64,000 nucleotides of DNA from CBDBJL01 sp965206365 (GCA_965206365.1 CBDBJL010000008.1:1-64000), one strand, 5' to 3'. Shown: positions 46,085 through 56,461, numbered from the stretch's first letter. Notes: generated by a model not told the origin, from the letters alone. Numbers and translations: made by a program.

Positions 46085-47221
46085 TCAGCCCTGCCCAATT
46101 TCGCTTTCTTGCATTTGATGCGTATTTTCATCTATTACAGACTTTCGGCTCAGTGCCAACAAAGTCCCCATCGCAAACCCCATGGCTAACATAGCAGTTC
46201 CCCCTGAAGAAATGAAGGGCAAGGTTGTACCTTTCGGGGGAATCACCCCAACAACCGAGCCAATATTAACCCATACTTGCCCGGCAAATTGCGTTAAGAT
46301 CCCCAGCAAAGTGAAAACAACAAATAAATCATCACTATCCATTGCCCGCAATATCCCCCGAAGTACAATAAACGCATAAGCAATAAGCACAATCACGCAG
46401 GCCATAATGCCTAATTCTTCACCCAATACGGCAAAAATAAAATCACTTTGCGCATCAAAAAGATAACCCTTTAATGCGCCACCACCAAGCCCTTCACCCA
46501 AAAATCCACCAGAATGAAAAGCTTTCAAAGAAAGATTAACTTGTGAAAAATGATCTGCACCACTTAAAAAACCTTGCACCCGATCGGTAACATGTGGAAA
46601 CACAACATAAGTGGTTACCAGCCCCAATAAGATAATACTGACCCATAATAAAATAAAAATAATCGGCATGCCAGCCACAAACCATTGCACCAAAAAAATT
46701 AACGTAACAAAAACACTTTGCCCAACATCAGGCTGTAGCAATAATAGTACCATCATGCTGGCGTAAATTCCCCAAACAAAACCCAATCCTGGCACAGGCT
46801 CACCCTTATTTTGCATCGCAAGCAACCATGCAGTAACAATAGCAAAAGCCGGTTTCGCAAATTCTGAAGGTTGCAACGTAACGCCCCATATTGCTAACCA
46901 ACGGTTGGAACCATTATAGGCCTCGCCCCAAAATAGAACCATAATCAACATAATGAAAGTTGTAATTAATAAATATAACCCTAACCTTTTAATCATACAG
47001 CTATCGAATAATGAAACCACAATAATTAGCATAAAGCTAATCATGGCAAAGAAACTATGTTTTGTTGCTAAATAATAAGGTGGAACTTGCAAACGAGTTG
47101 CAATTTCTGGCGATATCGAAAAGCTAAGAACGCACCCCATCACCAAAAGCAATAAACACGTAAATAGCGACCAACCATCGAGTGATGTTAGCCAATCACG
47201 TGCCGGATCAACCACTCGCAT
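46085..47221 (-). CDS. ftsW: Septal peptidoglycan glycosyltransferase FtsW
   Basis: SEDS-family membrane enzyme that polymerises lipid II at the septum with its partner FtsI. About ten membrane segments can be counted. NGSNRWLAIWGVTLQPSEFA near 105 and IPPKGTTLPFISSGGTAML near 325 are family signatures, and the catalytic aspartate lies in the loop after LQPDVGQS and QGFLSGADHF. Length 378. The start overlaps murD by 14 bases. Confidence 0.95.
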   Translation of the reverse strand: MRVVDPARDWLTSLDGWSLFTCLLLLVMGCVLSFSISPEIATRLQVPPYYLATKHSFFAMISFMLIIVVSLFDSCMIKRLGLYLLITTFIMLIMVLFWGEAYNGSNRWLAIWGVTLQPSEFAKPAFAIVTAWLLAMQNKGEPVPGLGFVWGIYASMMVLLLLQPDVGQSVFVTLIFLVQWFVAGMPIIFILLWVSIILLGLVTTYVVFPHVTDRVQGFLSGADHFSQVNLSLKAFHSGGFLGEGLGGGALKGYLFDAQSDFIFAVLGEELGIMACVIVLIAYAFIVLRGILRAMDSDDLFVVFTLLGILTQFAGQVWVNIGSVVGVIPPKGTTLPFISSGGTAMLAMGFAMGTLLALSRKSVIDENTHQMQESEIGQG

Positions 47222-48617
47222 TTTTCAGTTTCTCTACCGCATCAACAAAGACATCTCCGCGATGCATGAAATTATCAAATTGATCAAATGAGGCCGCTGC
47301 TGGGGAGAGTAAAATTGTCGCAAAATTCGCTTTGTCTGTATCCCCTTGATCATCCGCAAAATCTTTGATCGCCTGGCTGTAGGCTGCATTAATGGCTTGC
47401 TGCATAGTTTGAGTTTTCATGGCAACCATGCTTTGCGCAAAAATTTCATGCAATCTGTCTGCGCCAGAACCATAAAAAAATCCTGCTTTCACATTGCCAA
47501 TATAATCATACAATCGCCGATGATTTTCATCTTTCAATTTCCCACCCGCAATCCAATAAATATTGCGATAACTCAACAACGCCATTTGCGTTGCTTCTAC
47601 ATTGGTAGCCTTGCTATCATTAATAAAATGCACATTATCGCAAGCACCTAAATATTCTTGCCGATGTGCCAATCCGGGAAAAGTTTCAAGCCCGGTCAAA
47701 ATATCTTCACGACTCATATTATTGGCACGACAAATTATATAAGCTGCCGCAATATTTTCTGCATTATGTCTGCCCGGCAAATGGGGTAATAAATTCAAAT
47801 CAATAATTTTTACGCAAGGCTGCCCTTCTTGTACTTCTAGCAAAAAATTATTCTCGCGATAAATCCCATTGCCGACGGGAACTAACCCCGAAAATAAACT
47901 AAGCTTACGCTGTTCTGCAAGCATTGCCCCGGCGATGCCAAGCCCTGTTTCACTACTTACCCCAATAATCGCTAAATCATCTTCTGCTTGATGCGTAAAA
48001 ATTCGTAATTTTGCGTTAATATAATTTTCCATCGAACCATGATGTTTCAAATGATCTGGCGTAATATTAAGCAAGGCGGCTTGCCCAAAGCGAGCATAAC
48101 GAACATGATGCAATTGATAAGATGAAAGTTCCAACACATAATAACCACCCGCACTTAACAGCGGTAAATCCAAAACAGGTTGCCCCAAATTGCCACCGGC
48201 AATAACTTCAAGCCCAGCCTGGGCCATAATATGCGCAACCAAAAAAGTTGTGGTAGATTTACCATTAGTGCCGGTAATCCCAATAAAATTACATTGCGGT
48301 GCCGCTTGATAGAGTAAATCAACATCACTTAAAATTTGGCAATCAAACAAATTGGCTCGCAAAAATGCCACATGATCATCAGGAATCCCCGGAGATGGCA
48401 ACAAGGCATCAACATCTTGCCAAGAAAACGTATCATTAATATCACAAGGGCGCAAAGCATAATGTTTTTCCATAGCCACGCGATGCGCATGATTATCATC
48501 CCAAATCTTTACTTTGGCACCCGAAAGCAAAAAACTTTCAACAGCTGCCCTACCGCTAATGCCCAATCCCACTACAAAAATTGTTTTGCCGGAAAAACCT
48601 GGTAATTTTTGTCCCAC
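47208..48617 (-). CDS. murD: UDP-N-acetylmuramoylalanine--D-glutamate ligase
   Basis: Adds D-glutamate to the stem peptide. KTIFVVGLGISGRAAVESF near the N-terminus and the P-loop GITGTNGKSTTTFLVAH near 115 are clear, as are NITPDHLKHHGSMENYINAK and INDSKATNVEATQMAL near 330. I choose the GTG at 48617 because it is the first start codon that does not overlap mraY, with AGGAG twelve bases upstream. The frame is open 27 codons further and has an ATG at 48698 inside mraY. Length about 469. Confidence 0.92.
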   Translation of the reverse strand: MGQKLPGFSGKTIFVVGLGISGRAAVESFLLSGAKVKIWDDNHAHRVAMEKHYALRPCDINDTFSWQDVDALLPSPGIPDDHVAFLRANLFDCQILSDVDLLYQAAPQCNFIGITGTNGKSTTTFLVAHIMAQAGLEVIAGGNLGQPVLDLPLLSAGGYYVLELSSYQLHHVRYARFGQAALLNITPDHLKHHGSMENYINAKLRIFTHQAEDDLAIIGVSSETGLGIAGAMLAEQRKLSLFSGLVPVGNGIYRENNFLLEVQEGQPCVKIIDLNLLPHLPGRHNAENIAAAYIICRANNMSREDILTGLETFPGLAHRQEYLGACDNVHFINDSKATNVEATQMALLSYRNIYWIAGGKLKDENHRRLYDYIGNVKAGFFYGSGADRLHEIFAQSMVAMKTQTMQQAINAAYSQAIKDFADDQGDTDKANFATILLSPAAASFDQFDNFMHRGDVFVDAVEKLKNASG

Positions 48618-48640
48618 GAACTCTTCATTCTCCTGATATT

Positions 48641-49720
48641 TTAGCGTAATTTTAAAGTTGCCAGCCCAATGAAACCCATAATCACGGCAATAATCCAAAA
48701 CCTAATCACAATCGTTGCTTCTGCCCAGCCACGCTTTTCAAAATGATGATGCAGTGGTGCCATCGCAAAAATACGTTTCCCCAATAATTGAAACGATGCT
48801 ACTTGAATAATCACTGAAACAGTTTCTAGAACAAACAAACCTCCAATAATACCCAGTACGATTTCATGTTTTGCCAACACACTTACCATGCCTAGCGCAC
48901 CACCAATGGCAAGTGCCCCTGTATCGCCCATAAATATTTTTGCTGGCGGAGCATTAAACCACAAAAAACCTAATGAAGCCCCCATCAAACTTGCACAAAA
49001 CACTGCCAGCTCACCCGCATCACTAATATAAGCAATGCCTAAATAAGTTGCATAAACACTATGCCCTGCCAAATAAACAATCATACCCAAACAACCGGTC
49101 GCAATAATCACAGGCCCAATTGCCAACCCATCAAGCCCATCGGTTAAATTAACGGCATTGGCAGAACCCACAATCACAAAAGCAGCAAAGGCCAAATAAA
49201 ACCACCCTAAATCTAGCAAGAAATTTTTAACAAAGGGAAAAGCCAAATGATTTGCCAAATCGGATATAGAAATATATGCCAACAAACTGCATGCACAAAC
49301 CGCAAGCAATAATTCAATCCCCAAACGCAACCGCGCCGAAAGCCCTTTATTTCTACCCCTTACCTTATGGCGATCATCCACAAAACCAATCAGCCCAAAA
49401 CTTGCAGTAACAAAAAACACAAGCCCAATATAAGGATTGCTTAAATCTGCCCAAATCAATGTACTTACCAGCATCGCAATCAAAATCATTAACCCACCCA
49501 TTGTTGGTGTTCCGATTTTTTGCAAATGCCCCTCAGGCACATCTTCACGCACAGTATTGCTGCCCTTTTGTTGCGCTTTTAGCCAACGAATAATCGGACC
49601 GCCAATGATAAAGCATACCAATAACGCACTAATAAAAGCCCCACCACTTCTGAACGTAATGTAACGAAATAAATTAAAAAAAATATTAATATCTGAATAT
49701 TGACTAAGATAAGCGAACAT
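48641..49720 (-). CDS. mraY: Phospho-MurNAc-pentapeptide translocase MraY
   Basis: Integral membrane enzyme that makes lipid I from undecaprenyl phosphate. There are ten membrane segments. DVPEGHLQKIGTPTMGGLM near 62, FVDDRHKVRGRNKGLSA near 115, NAVNLTDGLDGLAIGP near 190 and KIFMGDTGALAIGG near 262 hold the magnesium-binding aspartates. APLHHHFEKRGWAEATIVIR near 320 is the HHH signature. The 359 residues are typical. Confidence 0.96.
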   Translation of the reverse strand: MFAYLSQYSDINIFFNLFRYITFRSGGAFISALLVCFIIGGPIIRWLKAQQKGSNTVREDVPEGHLQKIGTPTMGGLMILIAMLVSTLIWADLSNPYIGLVFFVTASFGLIGFVDDRHKVRGRNKGLSARLRLGIELLLAVCACSLLAYISISDLANHLAFPFVKNFLLDLGWFYLAFAAFVIVGSANAVNLTDGLDGLAIGPVIIATGCLGMIVYLAGHSVYATYLGIAYISDAGELAVFCASLMGASLGFLWFNAPPAKIFMGDTGALAIGGALGMVSVLAKHEIVLGIIGGLFVLETVSVIIQVASFQLLGKRIFAMAPLHHHFEKRGWAEATIVIRFWIIAVIMGFIGLATLKLR

Positions 49721-49764
49721 TATTTTATTTTATCCTTTTAAAAATTAAAAACATACCTAAATTA

Positions 49765-52761
49765 TCAGCGCGCCAATTGTGCAATAATTTCTTGCATCCG
49801 CATGCTCGCGGAACCTTTCACCATCACAAGATCATCAGCTTCAAGATTATCTAACAATTGTGTAGATAACGCACCTACATCACAACTATAAATACCGCGC
49901 TTCTCGTTGGGAAGCAAATCATATAGCTTTGCCATGGCTTTGCCCACAAGATGAACTTGATCTAACAACAAGCAATGTTGATATAAATCTTGATGATAAA
50001 AATCAGTTTGCGTGCCAAGCTCTAGCATATCACCTAATACCGCAATTTTTCTTGCCCCCATTTTGGGGTAGGAAGCCAATGCGATAATTGCCGCCTGCAT
50101 CGCATCTGGGCTCGCATTATAACTTTCGTCAATTAGGGTAATATTTCCGGCTTTACATTTGCCTGCACGAATATTGCCTCGCCCCAATGCGGGTTGCATT
50201 GCCGAGAGATTCTCGGCAATTTGCATAAGAGCTAATTTTGATTCATTTACACTATTTACGCCTCGCATAAGATTGCGCGTAGAATCGACAATCAAACCAG
50301 CCGCATAACCTGCTGCCATAATGCTAGCAAAAATTTGCCCCCATTGGATGCCATGAACAAAACTTGTAATTCGATAATGGATTCCACAATGGATAATGGT
50401 AAAATAATAAATTGGCACGAAAGCATCAGATTCAATTTCACCAGCTTTTGCGACCGAATTTTCGATACCGCAAAATTGAAAATCAGCATCTGGCGATGCT
50501 CCAAAACTAATAATATTCAATTTTTTTTTCTTAGCTTCCTCTGCCAAAACCGCAAAATAATCACTATCACGTGGCAAAATCGCAAAATAATGCTCGGAAT
50601 TGCCCGGATCATTCATCGAGGTAAAAATTTCGCTCTTCGCATGCGCAACAGCCGTTAAAGATGCAAAATGTACCAGATGCGCAGGAGTAATCGCGGTAAT
50701 GATCGCGATATTCGGGCGCACCATTTTTGTTAAATCGGCAATTTCTCCGGAATGATTCATTCCGATCTCAAAAATTGCCACTTGGCTATCCACAGGCATC
50801 AACGCCAAAGATAACGGCACCCCAATATGATTGTTAAAACTCAATGCCGAACTATAGGTTTTCCCATAGGGCATGAAAATCCGTTGCAATCCATTTTTAA
50901 CCGTGGTTTTCCCAACACTCCCCGTTACGCCAATTCGAATTACTGGGTTGGGTTGGCGTAAATTTTTCTCGCTTGCATAATGCGCAATTTCGCGTAAAGC
51001 CTTAAACGAATCCGCTACTTTAATATCCGCATTTTCTTGCCCAAGAATTGCTGAAGCCTTCGACTTACGTGCCGCTGCAATAAACTGGTTCCCGTCGCGA
51101 GCCCCCTGCAGAGCCACAAACAAATCACCCTTGATGATTTTACGACTATCAATACCAATCCCATAAATTTCTAGATCACCATGATCACCATGGGTGGATG
51201 CCGTAATTTCAGCAATTTGTTTGCTCTGCCATAGGGGCAGAACTGCATTAAAATCTCTTGCCATTTCTCGGGCGCAAACTGCATCATCAAACGCCACTTT
51301 CCCGGTATTTTGAATCTGATAATCTTCATGCCCTTTCCCGGCAATAAGCAATAGATCCTTGGCTTTCAGCCCACGTATCGCGGCTTGAATTGCCATTTCT
51401 CGTCCAGCAATATTATCGGCATGATCCCCTATACAGGCACTAAGCACTTCAAGCCTAATTTGGGCTGGATCCTCATGGCGCGGATTATCGTCGGTAACAA
51501 TAACATGATCTGCATATTGTGTGGCAATCGCCCCCATTTGCACACGTTTCCCCGAATCGCGTCCACCCCCACAACCAAACAAACAATGTAATTTTCCTAC
51601 TGAAACCTCATCTGCTAGCTGATTACAAGCCTGCATACTATCGCGCAAAGCCAATAGGGCTTGTTGCAAGGCATCGGGCGTGTGAGCATAATCTATAAAA
51701 ATTTGCGCCCCATTTTTCAGCCTTGCCACAGCTTCTAATCGCCCCCATACGCTGGGCATAGTGCATAGTGCCTCAGCAATCACAGCGGGCTGAACACCGG
51801 TTAAATATGCCACTGCCGCTGCCGCAATTGCATTCTCCCACTGAAACCTACCTTCAAGGGGAAATTGAATCGCAATTTGCGTGGCTTGCAATTTCAACTT
51901 TGCATGCAAAATTCCCTCTACTCGCCGACAATCAAGCATGGCAAAATCATTATCAGCCGCAAAGCCATAGCGAAATAAGCGCGTTTTTGTAGCGGTAATC
52001 TGTTTAATCTGCTCGCTTTGTTGATAATTCTCACAAATTAAAGCAATCCCATCTGATTTTAAATTATCCGCGAATAAAATATGTTTGGCATCTCGATAAG
52101 CATTGAATGTTTCGTGGTAATCCAAATGATCTCGAGATAAATTTGTAAAAACACCAATATCCACTTTTATTGCCGCAAGCCTTGATTGCTCTAGCCCATG
52201 GCTCGACGCCTCCAAGGCAACATAATCAATATCTGCATGGGCAAATTGCGCCAATATTTTTGCCAAATCAACCGCATCAGGCGTGGTTAAATCACAGCTT
52301 CCTACACGCTGATTGCCATGATAAATGCCGTGGGTACCCACCGAACCCGCTTTGCCACTTCGCGCCTCTGCCTTTTGCCCATAATTCCAAATATGACGCA
52401 AAAACCACACAATCGAACTTTTCCCATTCGTACCCGTAACCGCAGTTACATGTTTCACAGATTCACCATAAAATTCATTTGCCAACAACGCATAATCGCG
52501 CCGAACATTTGGGCTTACCCATACGGGTAAAATATCGGTTGGACAATCAGCATCTCCCAAAACATAAATTGCCCCGTTGGCTTTCGCATCTTTTATATAA
52601 TAAACGCCATCTCGGGCCGAATCCGTACCCGTCGAGCTGGGCAAAGCCGCAAATATAAAACCTGCTTTTACATATCGACTATCGGCAGTAATGCCGGTAA
52701 TTTCTGTTTTCACTGCACAAAATTGGCGCATAATATCTGAATATTTCTTGTTGTCTGCCAT
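49765..52761 (-). CDS. murE-murF: MurE-MurF fusion: DAP-adding and D-Ala-D-Ala-adding ligase
   Basis: One open frame of 998 residues contains two complete Mur ligases. The MurE half (1-490) has the P-loop TGTNGKSSIVWFLRH near 108, ALEASSHGLEQSRL near 155 and VTDDNPRHEDPAQIRLE near 424. The DNPR motif indicates meso-diaminopimelate as substrate. The MurF half (505-998) has SRKIIKGDLFVALQGARDGN near 540, the P-loop GVTGSVGKTTVKNGL near 612 and IDESYNASPDAMQAAI near 880. The junction (ARDFNAVLPLWQSKQIAEIT) shows no stop or start signal. In most bacteria these are separate neighbouring genes, and fusion may help channel the precursor. Confidence 0.95.
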   Translation of the reverse strand: MADNKKYSDIMRQFCAVKTEITGITADSRYVKAGFIFAALPSSTGTDSARDGVYYIKDAKANGAIYVLGDADCPTDILPVWVSPNVRRDYALLANEFYGESVKHVTAVTGTNGKSSIVWFLRHIWNYGQKAEARSGKAGSVGTHGIYHGNQRVGSCDLTTPDAVDLAKILAQFAHADIDYVALEASSHGLEQSRLAAIKVDIGVFTNLSRDHLDYHETFNAYRDAKHILFADNLKSDGIALICENYQQSEQIKQITATKTRLFRYGFAADNDFAMLDCRRVEGILHAKLKLQATQIAIQFPLEGRFQWENAIAAAAVAYLTGVQPAVIAEALCTMPSVWGRLEAVARLKNGAQIFIDYAHTPDALQQALLALRDSMQACNQLADEVSVGKLHCLFGCGGGRDSGKRVQMGAIATQYADHVIVTDDNPRHEDPAQIRLEVLSACIGDHADNIAGREMAIQAAIRGLKAKDLLLIAGKGHEDYQIQNTGKVAFDDAVCAREMARDFNAVLPLWQSKQIAEITASTHGDHGDLEIYGIGIDSRKIIKGDLFVALQGARDGNQFIAAARKSKASAILGQENADIKVADSFKALREIAHYASEKNLRQPNPVIRIGVTGSVGKTTVKNGLQRIFMPYGKTYSSALSFNNHIGVPLSLALMPVDSQVAIFEIGMNHSGEIADLTKMVRPNIAIITAITPAHLVHFASLTAVAHAKSEIFTSMNDPGNSEHYFAILPRDSDYFAVLAEEAKKKKLNIISFGASPDADFQFCGIENSVAKAGEIESDAFVPIYYFTIIHCGIHYRITSFVHGIQWGQIFASIMAAGYAAGLIVDSTRNLMRGVNSVNESKLALMQIAENLSAMQPALGRGNIRAGKCKAGNITLIDESYNASPDAMQAAIIALASYPKMGARKIAVLGDMLELGTQTDFYHQDLYQHCLLLDQVHLVGKAMAKLYDLLPNEKRGIYSCDVGALSTQLLDNLEADDLVMVKGSASMRMQEIIAQLAR

Positions 52762-52765
52762 TTTT

Positions 52766-54511
52766 TTAACGCGACTCTTGTGGTTGCATTGGAAGAAAAC
52801 CTAATCCCTTTTGCACTGCAACATTTTTTTCGTTGGCAAAAGCAACATGCGTAAACGGTATCATCTGTTGAATAATGGCTTTCACCACCGGAGCCACCAC
52901 GCGCGCGCCACCCACAATCCCACTTTGATTTTTCCCTTTCGGATCATCCAGCACAAGATAGATAAGATATTTGGGTTGATGCATCGGAAAGGCTCCCAAA
53001 AAAGAAGAAACCGAAAAATCTGCACTATATTGTAGCCCCAAAGAGGTTTCCACCAATTTCTCTGCTGTACCGGTTTTGCCACCCACATTATAACCTGGAA
53101 TCCTAGCATTTCTGCCCGTGCCTTCTTTTACCACCAAATACATCATTTGGCGCACAGCACGCGATACCTCAGAGCTAACCACCCTGTGCCCCAAACCAGA
53201 CTTCGCGCTCAGCTCAGGGATATGCAATAAAGTGGGTTGACGCAAAATTCCATCATTGATAATCCCCGAAACCGCACTGGCTAGATGCATCGGACTCACC
53301 GCAATACCATGACCAAACCCAATGGTCATCGTGCTAAGTTCCGTAATTTTCTTGCCAATGATCGGCTTGCTTTTCCCTTCAAGCTCAATGGGTAGCATCT
53401 CTAACAAACCCAATTTTGCTAAAAATTCTCGTTGTCGCACTCCACCAACATCACGTGCAATTAAAGCCGCACCAATATTAGATGAATGCACAATTATATT
53501 TTTCAAACTATAAGGGTATGCACTTAGATGCAAATCAGAAATCACTTTCCCATCATGGCGAATCGGACGCGTGGTGTCGTAGATTGTCTCTAAGGTTGCA
53601 ACGCCACTTTCAAGCCCCATTGCCGCCGTGATTAACTTAAAGGTTGACCCCAACTCATAAGAGGGTTGGGTAACGCAATTAAAATATTTATCGGGTGTAA
53701 TGCTTGCTACATCATGCGGGTTATAGGTGGGAAAGGATGCCATTGCCATAATCTCAGCTGAATCCACTGCCATAATTACTCCGCAGGCTGATTTCGCACC
53801 TTGCACCTGAAAGGCTTCTTGTAGCGCATGAGTCAAAATATATTGCATCCGAATATCTATCGAAAGCTGAAGCGATTCTTCACCTTTACTCAAAAACGAA
53901 TTAAATTTCAGCTCAACACCACTTTGCCCTAAATTTTCATTATCCACAAAACCTACCAAATGTGCGGTCATTTCTGCAAAAGGATAAATTCTACCTTCCT
54001 TGCGCAAAGTATAAATCCCAGGAATCCCTAATTGTCGAACCTGCCAAACCTGTTCGGGCGTTAAGCGATTACGAATTGGAAAATGTGATAACCTACGAAA
54101 CTTATCACGCAATTTCTGCGGATCCAAACTCGGAAATAAAGCGACTAATTTTTGAGTTGCTTCATCAAAATCAACATTGGCACGTATCATTAAAGGAACT
54201 TCTGCATTTAAACTTTTGATAATGGCTGCACTTGCCAATAATTTCCCATGCCGATCAATAATATCACTGCGTAATGTTTCCGTAACCTGAGAAGCATTTC
54301 TGTTTGAAAGATCTGAAATAGACAGAAAAGGCAATAAGACAATCCGAACCCCCAACCCCAAAAATGCCAGCCCCATCATAATCCATATCAACAACAAACG
54401 CGCCCGACATAATTCTAGCATCTGGTAATAATAGTAACCACCACCGCGATGTGGCGTTGCGGTGACTGTGTCTAGGAACCGCCCAAATTGATTATCTTCT
54501 GTTCGTTTCAT
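52766..54511 (-). CDS. ftsI: Septal transpeptidase FtsI (PBP3)
   Basis: Cross-links septal peptidoglycan. A membrane anchor (LLLIWIMMGLAFLGLGVRIV) near residue 40 is followed by the pedestal domain (RSDIIDRHGKLLA) and the transpeptidase domain with all three active-site motifs: STFK (in YELGSTFKLITAA, near 287), SSN (in HSSNIGAALIA, near 343) and KTG (in GGKTGTAEK, near 475). Length 581 is normal. Start overlaps ftsL by 20 bases. Confidence 0.96.
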   Translation of the reverse strand: MKRTEDNQFGRFLDTVTATPHRGGGYYYYQMLELCRARLLLIWIMMGLAFLGLGVRIVLLPFLSISDLSNRNASQVTETLRSDIIDRHGKLLASAAIIKSLNAEVPLMIRANVDFDEATQKLVALFPSLDPQKLRDKFRRLSHFPIRNRLTPEQVWQVRQLGIPGIYTLRKEGRIYPFAEMTAHLVGFVDNENLGQSGVELKFNSFLSKGEESLQLSIDIRMQYILTHALQEAFQVQGAKSACGVIMAVDSAEIMAMASFPTYNPHDVASITPDKYFNCVTQPSYELGSTFKLITAAMGLESGVATLETIYDTTRPIRHDGKVISDLHLSAYPYSLKNIIVHSSNIGAALIARDVGGVRQREFLAKLGLLEMLPIELEGKSKPIIGKKITELSTMTIGFGHGIAVSPMHLASAVSGIINDGILRQPTLLHIPELSAKSGLGHRVVSSEVSRAVRQMMYLVVKEGTGRNARIPGYNVGGKTGTAEKLVETSLGLQYSADFSVSSFLGAFPMHQPKYLIYLVLDDPKGKNQSGIVGGARVVAPVVKAIIQQMIPFTHVAFANEKNVAVQKGLGFLPMQPQESR

Positions 54512-54887
54512 TTGCCTGAATTCTGTTGCTAGGTAGTTTTTTTTGTAGAAAAATTGAATCCGCCTCTATGATTTTACCCTGATGCTGCCATTTTAATAGG
54601 CCATCTTGAGCCAAAAACGGAATGTAAATATTCTTAACATTAGGAGATTGCAGATGAGGTAAATTTTGTTGACTTAATTTTTCAATCCGCTGAGGATGTG
54701 ATAAATATTCAATTTCAGCTTGCAAATTACGAATATTTTCTTCTTCGCGTACAATCTGTAATTCATAATCACGAATCTGCACCTGTAGACGACTCACACC
54801 ACGGTTATTCGCTAAAACCACCAACAATAACCCAACCCCTAAAATCAAAAGGCAAACAACAAAAAATTGATTTAATCTATTTACCAT
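54492..54887 (-). CDS. ftsL: Cell division protein FtsL
   Basis: Small bitopic protein of the FtsQLB complex. A membrane helix (FFVVCLLILGVGLLLVVLA) near residue 10-28 is followed by a leucine-zipper-like coiled coil (RLQVQIRDYELQIVREEENI and LQAEIEYLSHPQRIEKLSQQ). The HPQRIEKLSQQNL segment is common in alphaproteobacterial FtsL. It lies between rsmH and ftsI and overlaps both, so position supports the call. 131 residues. Confidence 0.85.
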   Translation of the reverse strand: MVNRLNQFFVVCLLILGVGLLLVVLANNRGVSRLQVQIRDYELQIVREEENIRNLQAEIEYLSHPQRIEKLSQQNLPHLQSPNVKNIYIPFLAQDGLLKWQHQGKIIEADSIFLQKKLPSNRIQANETNRR

Positions 54888-55816
54888 TTCTGTCCCACAC
54901 GCATTCGCGCCGAACGCGCCCGAGCATTGCGCTCAATTTCAGCTTCATCTGGTAAAATTGCCGATTTCGTCAATAATTGATAACCTTTTTTCTTGGCAAT
55001 TTCAGGCAAATGGCGTGATCTACCACCTTCGCCTCGCAAATGGCGTGCGATAATTTTATCTTCTAACGAATGAAAACTAACCACAATTAATTTACCGCCC
55101 GGTTTTAACAATTGATCAACGCCCAATAAAGCTTGCGACAATGCATTTTTTTCTTGATTAACCTCGATTCTAATCGCTTGAAAAGCCAAAGTCGCCGGAT
55201 GCCTACCAATTTTATGATGTTTGCGCGCAATGGCACGCGCAATAATTTCAGCCAGTTGCACCGTATCGGTAATTGGTTTCGTTTCACGCCCACGCAAAAT
55301 CGCATGAGCAATCGATTTTGCAAATTTAACTTCACCTCCACGAGCCAACATTGCCATTAATTTGGCAGCGTCCCATTCATTCACAATATCCACCGCGCTT
55401 AATCCCTGTTTCGACATTCGCATATCTAAATGCCCTTGTTGATGCAACGAAAACCCGCGCCTAGGATCATCTAACTGCCGAGAAGAAACCCCTAAATCAA
55501 ACACAATCGCATCCACCATTTCTATATTTCGCCGTTTCATTTCGGGCACAAGGTTACGAAAACTTGCATCAATAAGATGCAAGGATTTATGTTTTTCCTC
55601 CATTTTTCTTAATTTTCCCATCGCAATCGCCTCAGGGTCGCAATCAAATGCGAAAACCTGCGCCTGACGTTGCAAAAATGCCACACTATAATGTCCGTCA
55701 CCATAAGTCGCATCAATAATTTTATCGTGGGATTGAATCTCAAGCCATGCCAAAACTTGCGTTAACATTACTGGTACGTGCGGAAAATCTCGTAAAAATT
55801 CTACCTCTGCTACCAT
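54881..55816 (-). CDS. rsmH: 16S rRNA (cytosine1402-N4)-methyltransferase RsmH
   Basis: Methylates C1402 in the ribosomal decoding centre. DFPHVPVMLTQVLAWL at the start, the SAM-binding IIDATYGDGHYSVAFL near 38, VFDLGVSSRQLDDPRRGFSL near 105 and VVSFHSLEDKIIARHL near 255 are family signatures. I use the ATG at 55816; a GTG at 55831 in frame is also possible. It is the first gene of the dcw cluster here; no mraZ can be found upstream. Confidence 0.94.
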   Translation of the reverse strand: MVAEVEFLRDFPHVPVMLTQVLAWLEIQSHDKIIDATYGDGHYSVAFLQRQAQVFAFDCDPEAIAMGKLRKMEEKHKSLHLIDASFRNLVPEMKRRNIEMVDAIVFDLGVSSRQLDDPRRGFSLHQQGHLDMRMSKQGLSAVDIVNEWDAAKLMAMLARGGEVKFAKSIAHAILRGRETKPITDTVQLAEIIARAIARKHHKIGRHPATLAFQAIRIEVNQEKNALSQALLGVDQLLKPGGKLIVVSFHSLEDKIIARHLRGEGGRSRHLPEIAKKKGYQLLTKSAILPDEAEIERNARARSARMRVGQKW

Positions 55817-56104
55817 AAACCCTAATTTCACACAACCAATCTGGGCAATAATGTTTCATTATCGCCAACCCACCGTTCAATGATAGCCTGATTTCATCGA
55901 ATCTGCAAGCCATTGCGAACAAATCTACAAATCAAATCATCCTAAGCGTAGGCTTCATTGCTCTTCCCTAAAAATCTTAAAAAATAACCCCGAATCAATT
56001 GATAAAGCAAAATTCAAGGGGACAAGCAAAATCTCCCCTTGTCGCGCAATTTTATTTATCCTATATTGCATCTTAAAAATTAGGATAATTTGGAGAGTTT
56101 TTTC

Positions 56105-56344
56105 ATGAAAGCACGCCCTTTTTCTGCAGAAAAACTGCATGACATTGTTGAACGGGTTGAACGGCTTGAAGATGAGCGTCGTGCGATTGGCGAAGATATT
56201 CGTACTCTCTATTCCGAAGCCAGGGGCTTAGGTTTTGAGGTAAAAATTATTCGCCAAATGGTGAAATTACGGCAAATGGATCGCTCTGATTTGGCGGAGG
56301 CTGATGAAATCATCACGCTATATCGTAGTGCTTTGAATTTATAG
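56105..56344 (+). CDS. gapR: GapR family nucleoid-associated protein (DUF2312)
   Basis: The 79-residue protein reads FSAEKLHDIVERVERLEDER, then IRTLYSEARGLGFEVKIIRQ, the DUF2312 signature. In Caulobacter, GapR binds overtwisted AT-rich DNA ahead of replication forks and stimulates topoisomerases. The family is almost confined to alphaproteobacteria and their phages. The start MKARPFSAEKL has TTGGAGAG upstream; the ATG five codons earlier is less likely. Divergent from rsmH. Confidence 0.92.
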   Translation: MKARPFSAEKLHDIVERVERLEDERRAIGEDIRTLYSEARGLGFEVKIIRQMVKLRQMDRSDLAEADEIITLYRSALNL

Positions 56345-56461
56345 CCACAAAGCTTAATCTTAAAAAAGATTCGTCATGCTTGAAATAAAAATTGTGAATT
56401 GTGTTTTTATCCTGGGCTTGTTTGAAAAAATCACTTAACGATAACGTGTTTATGAAACCCA

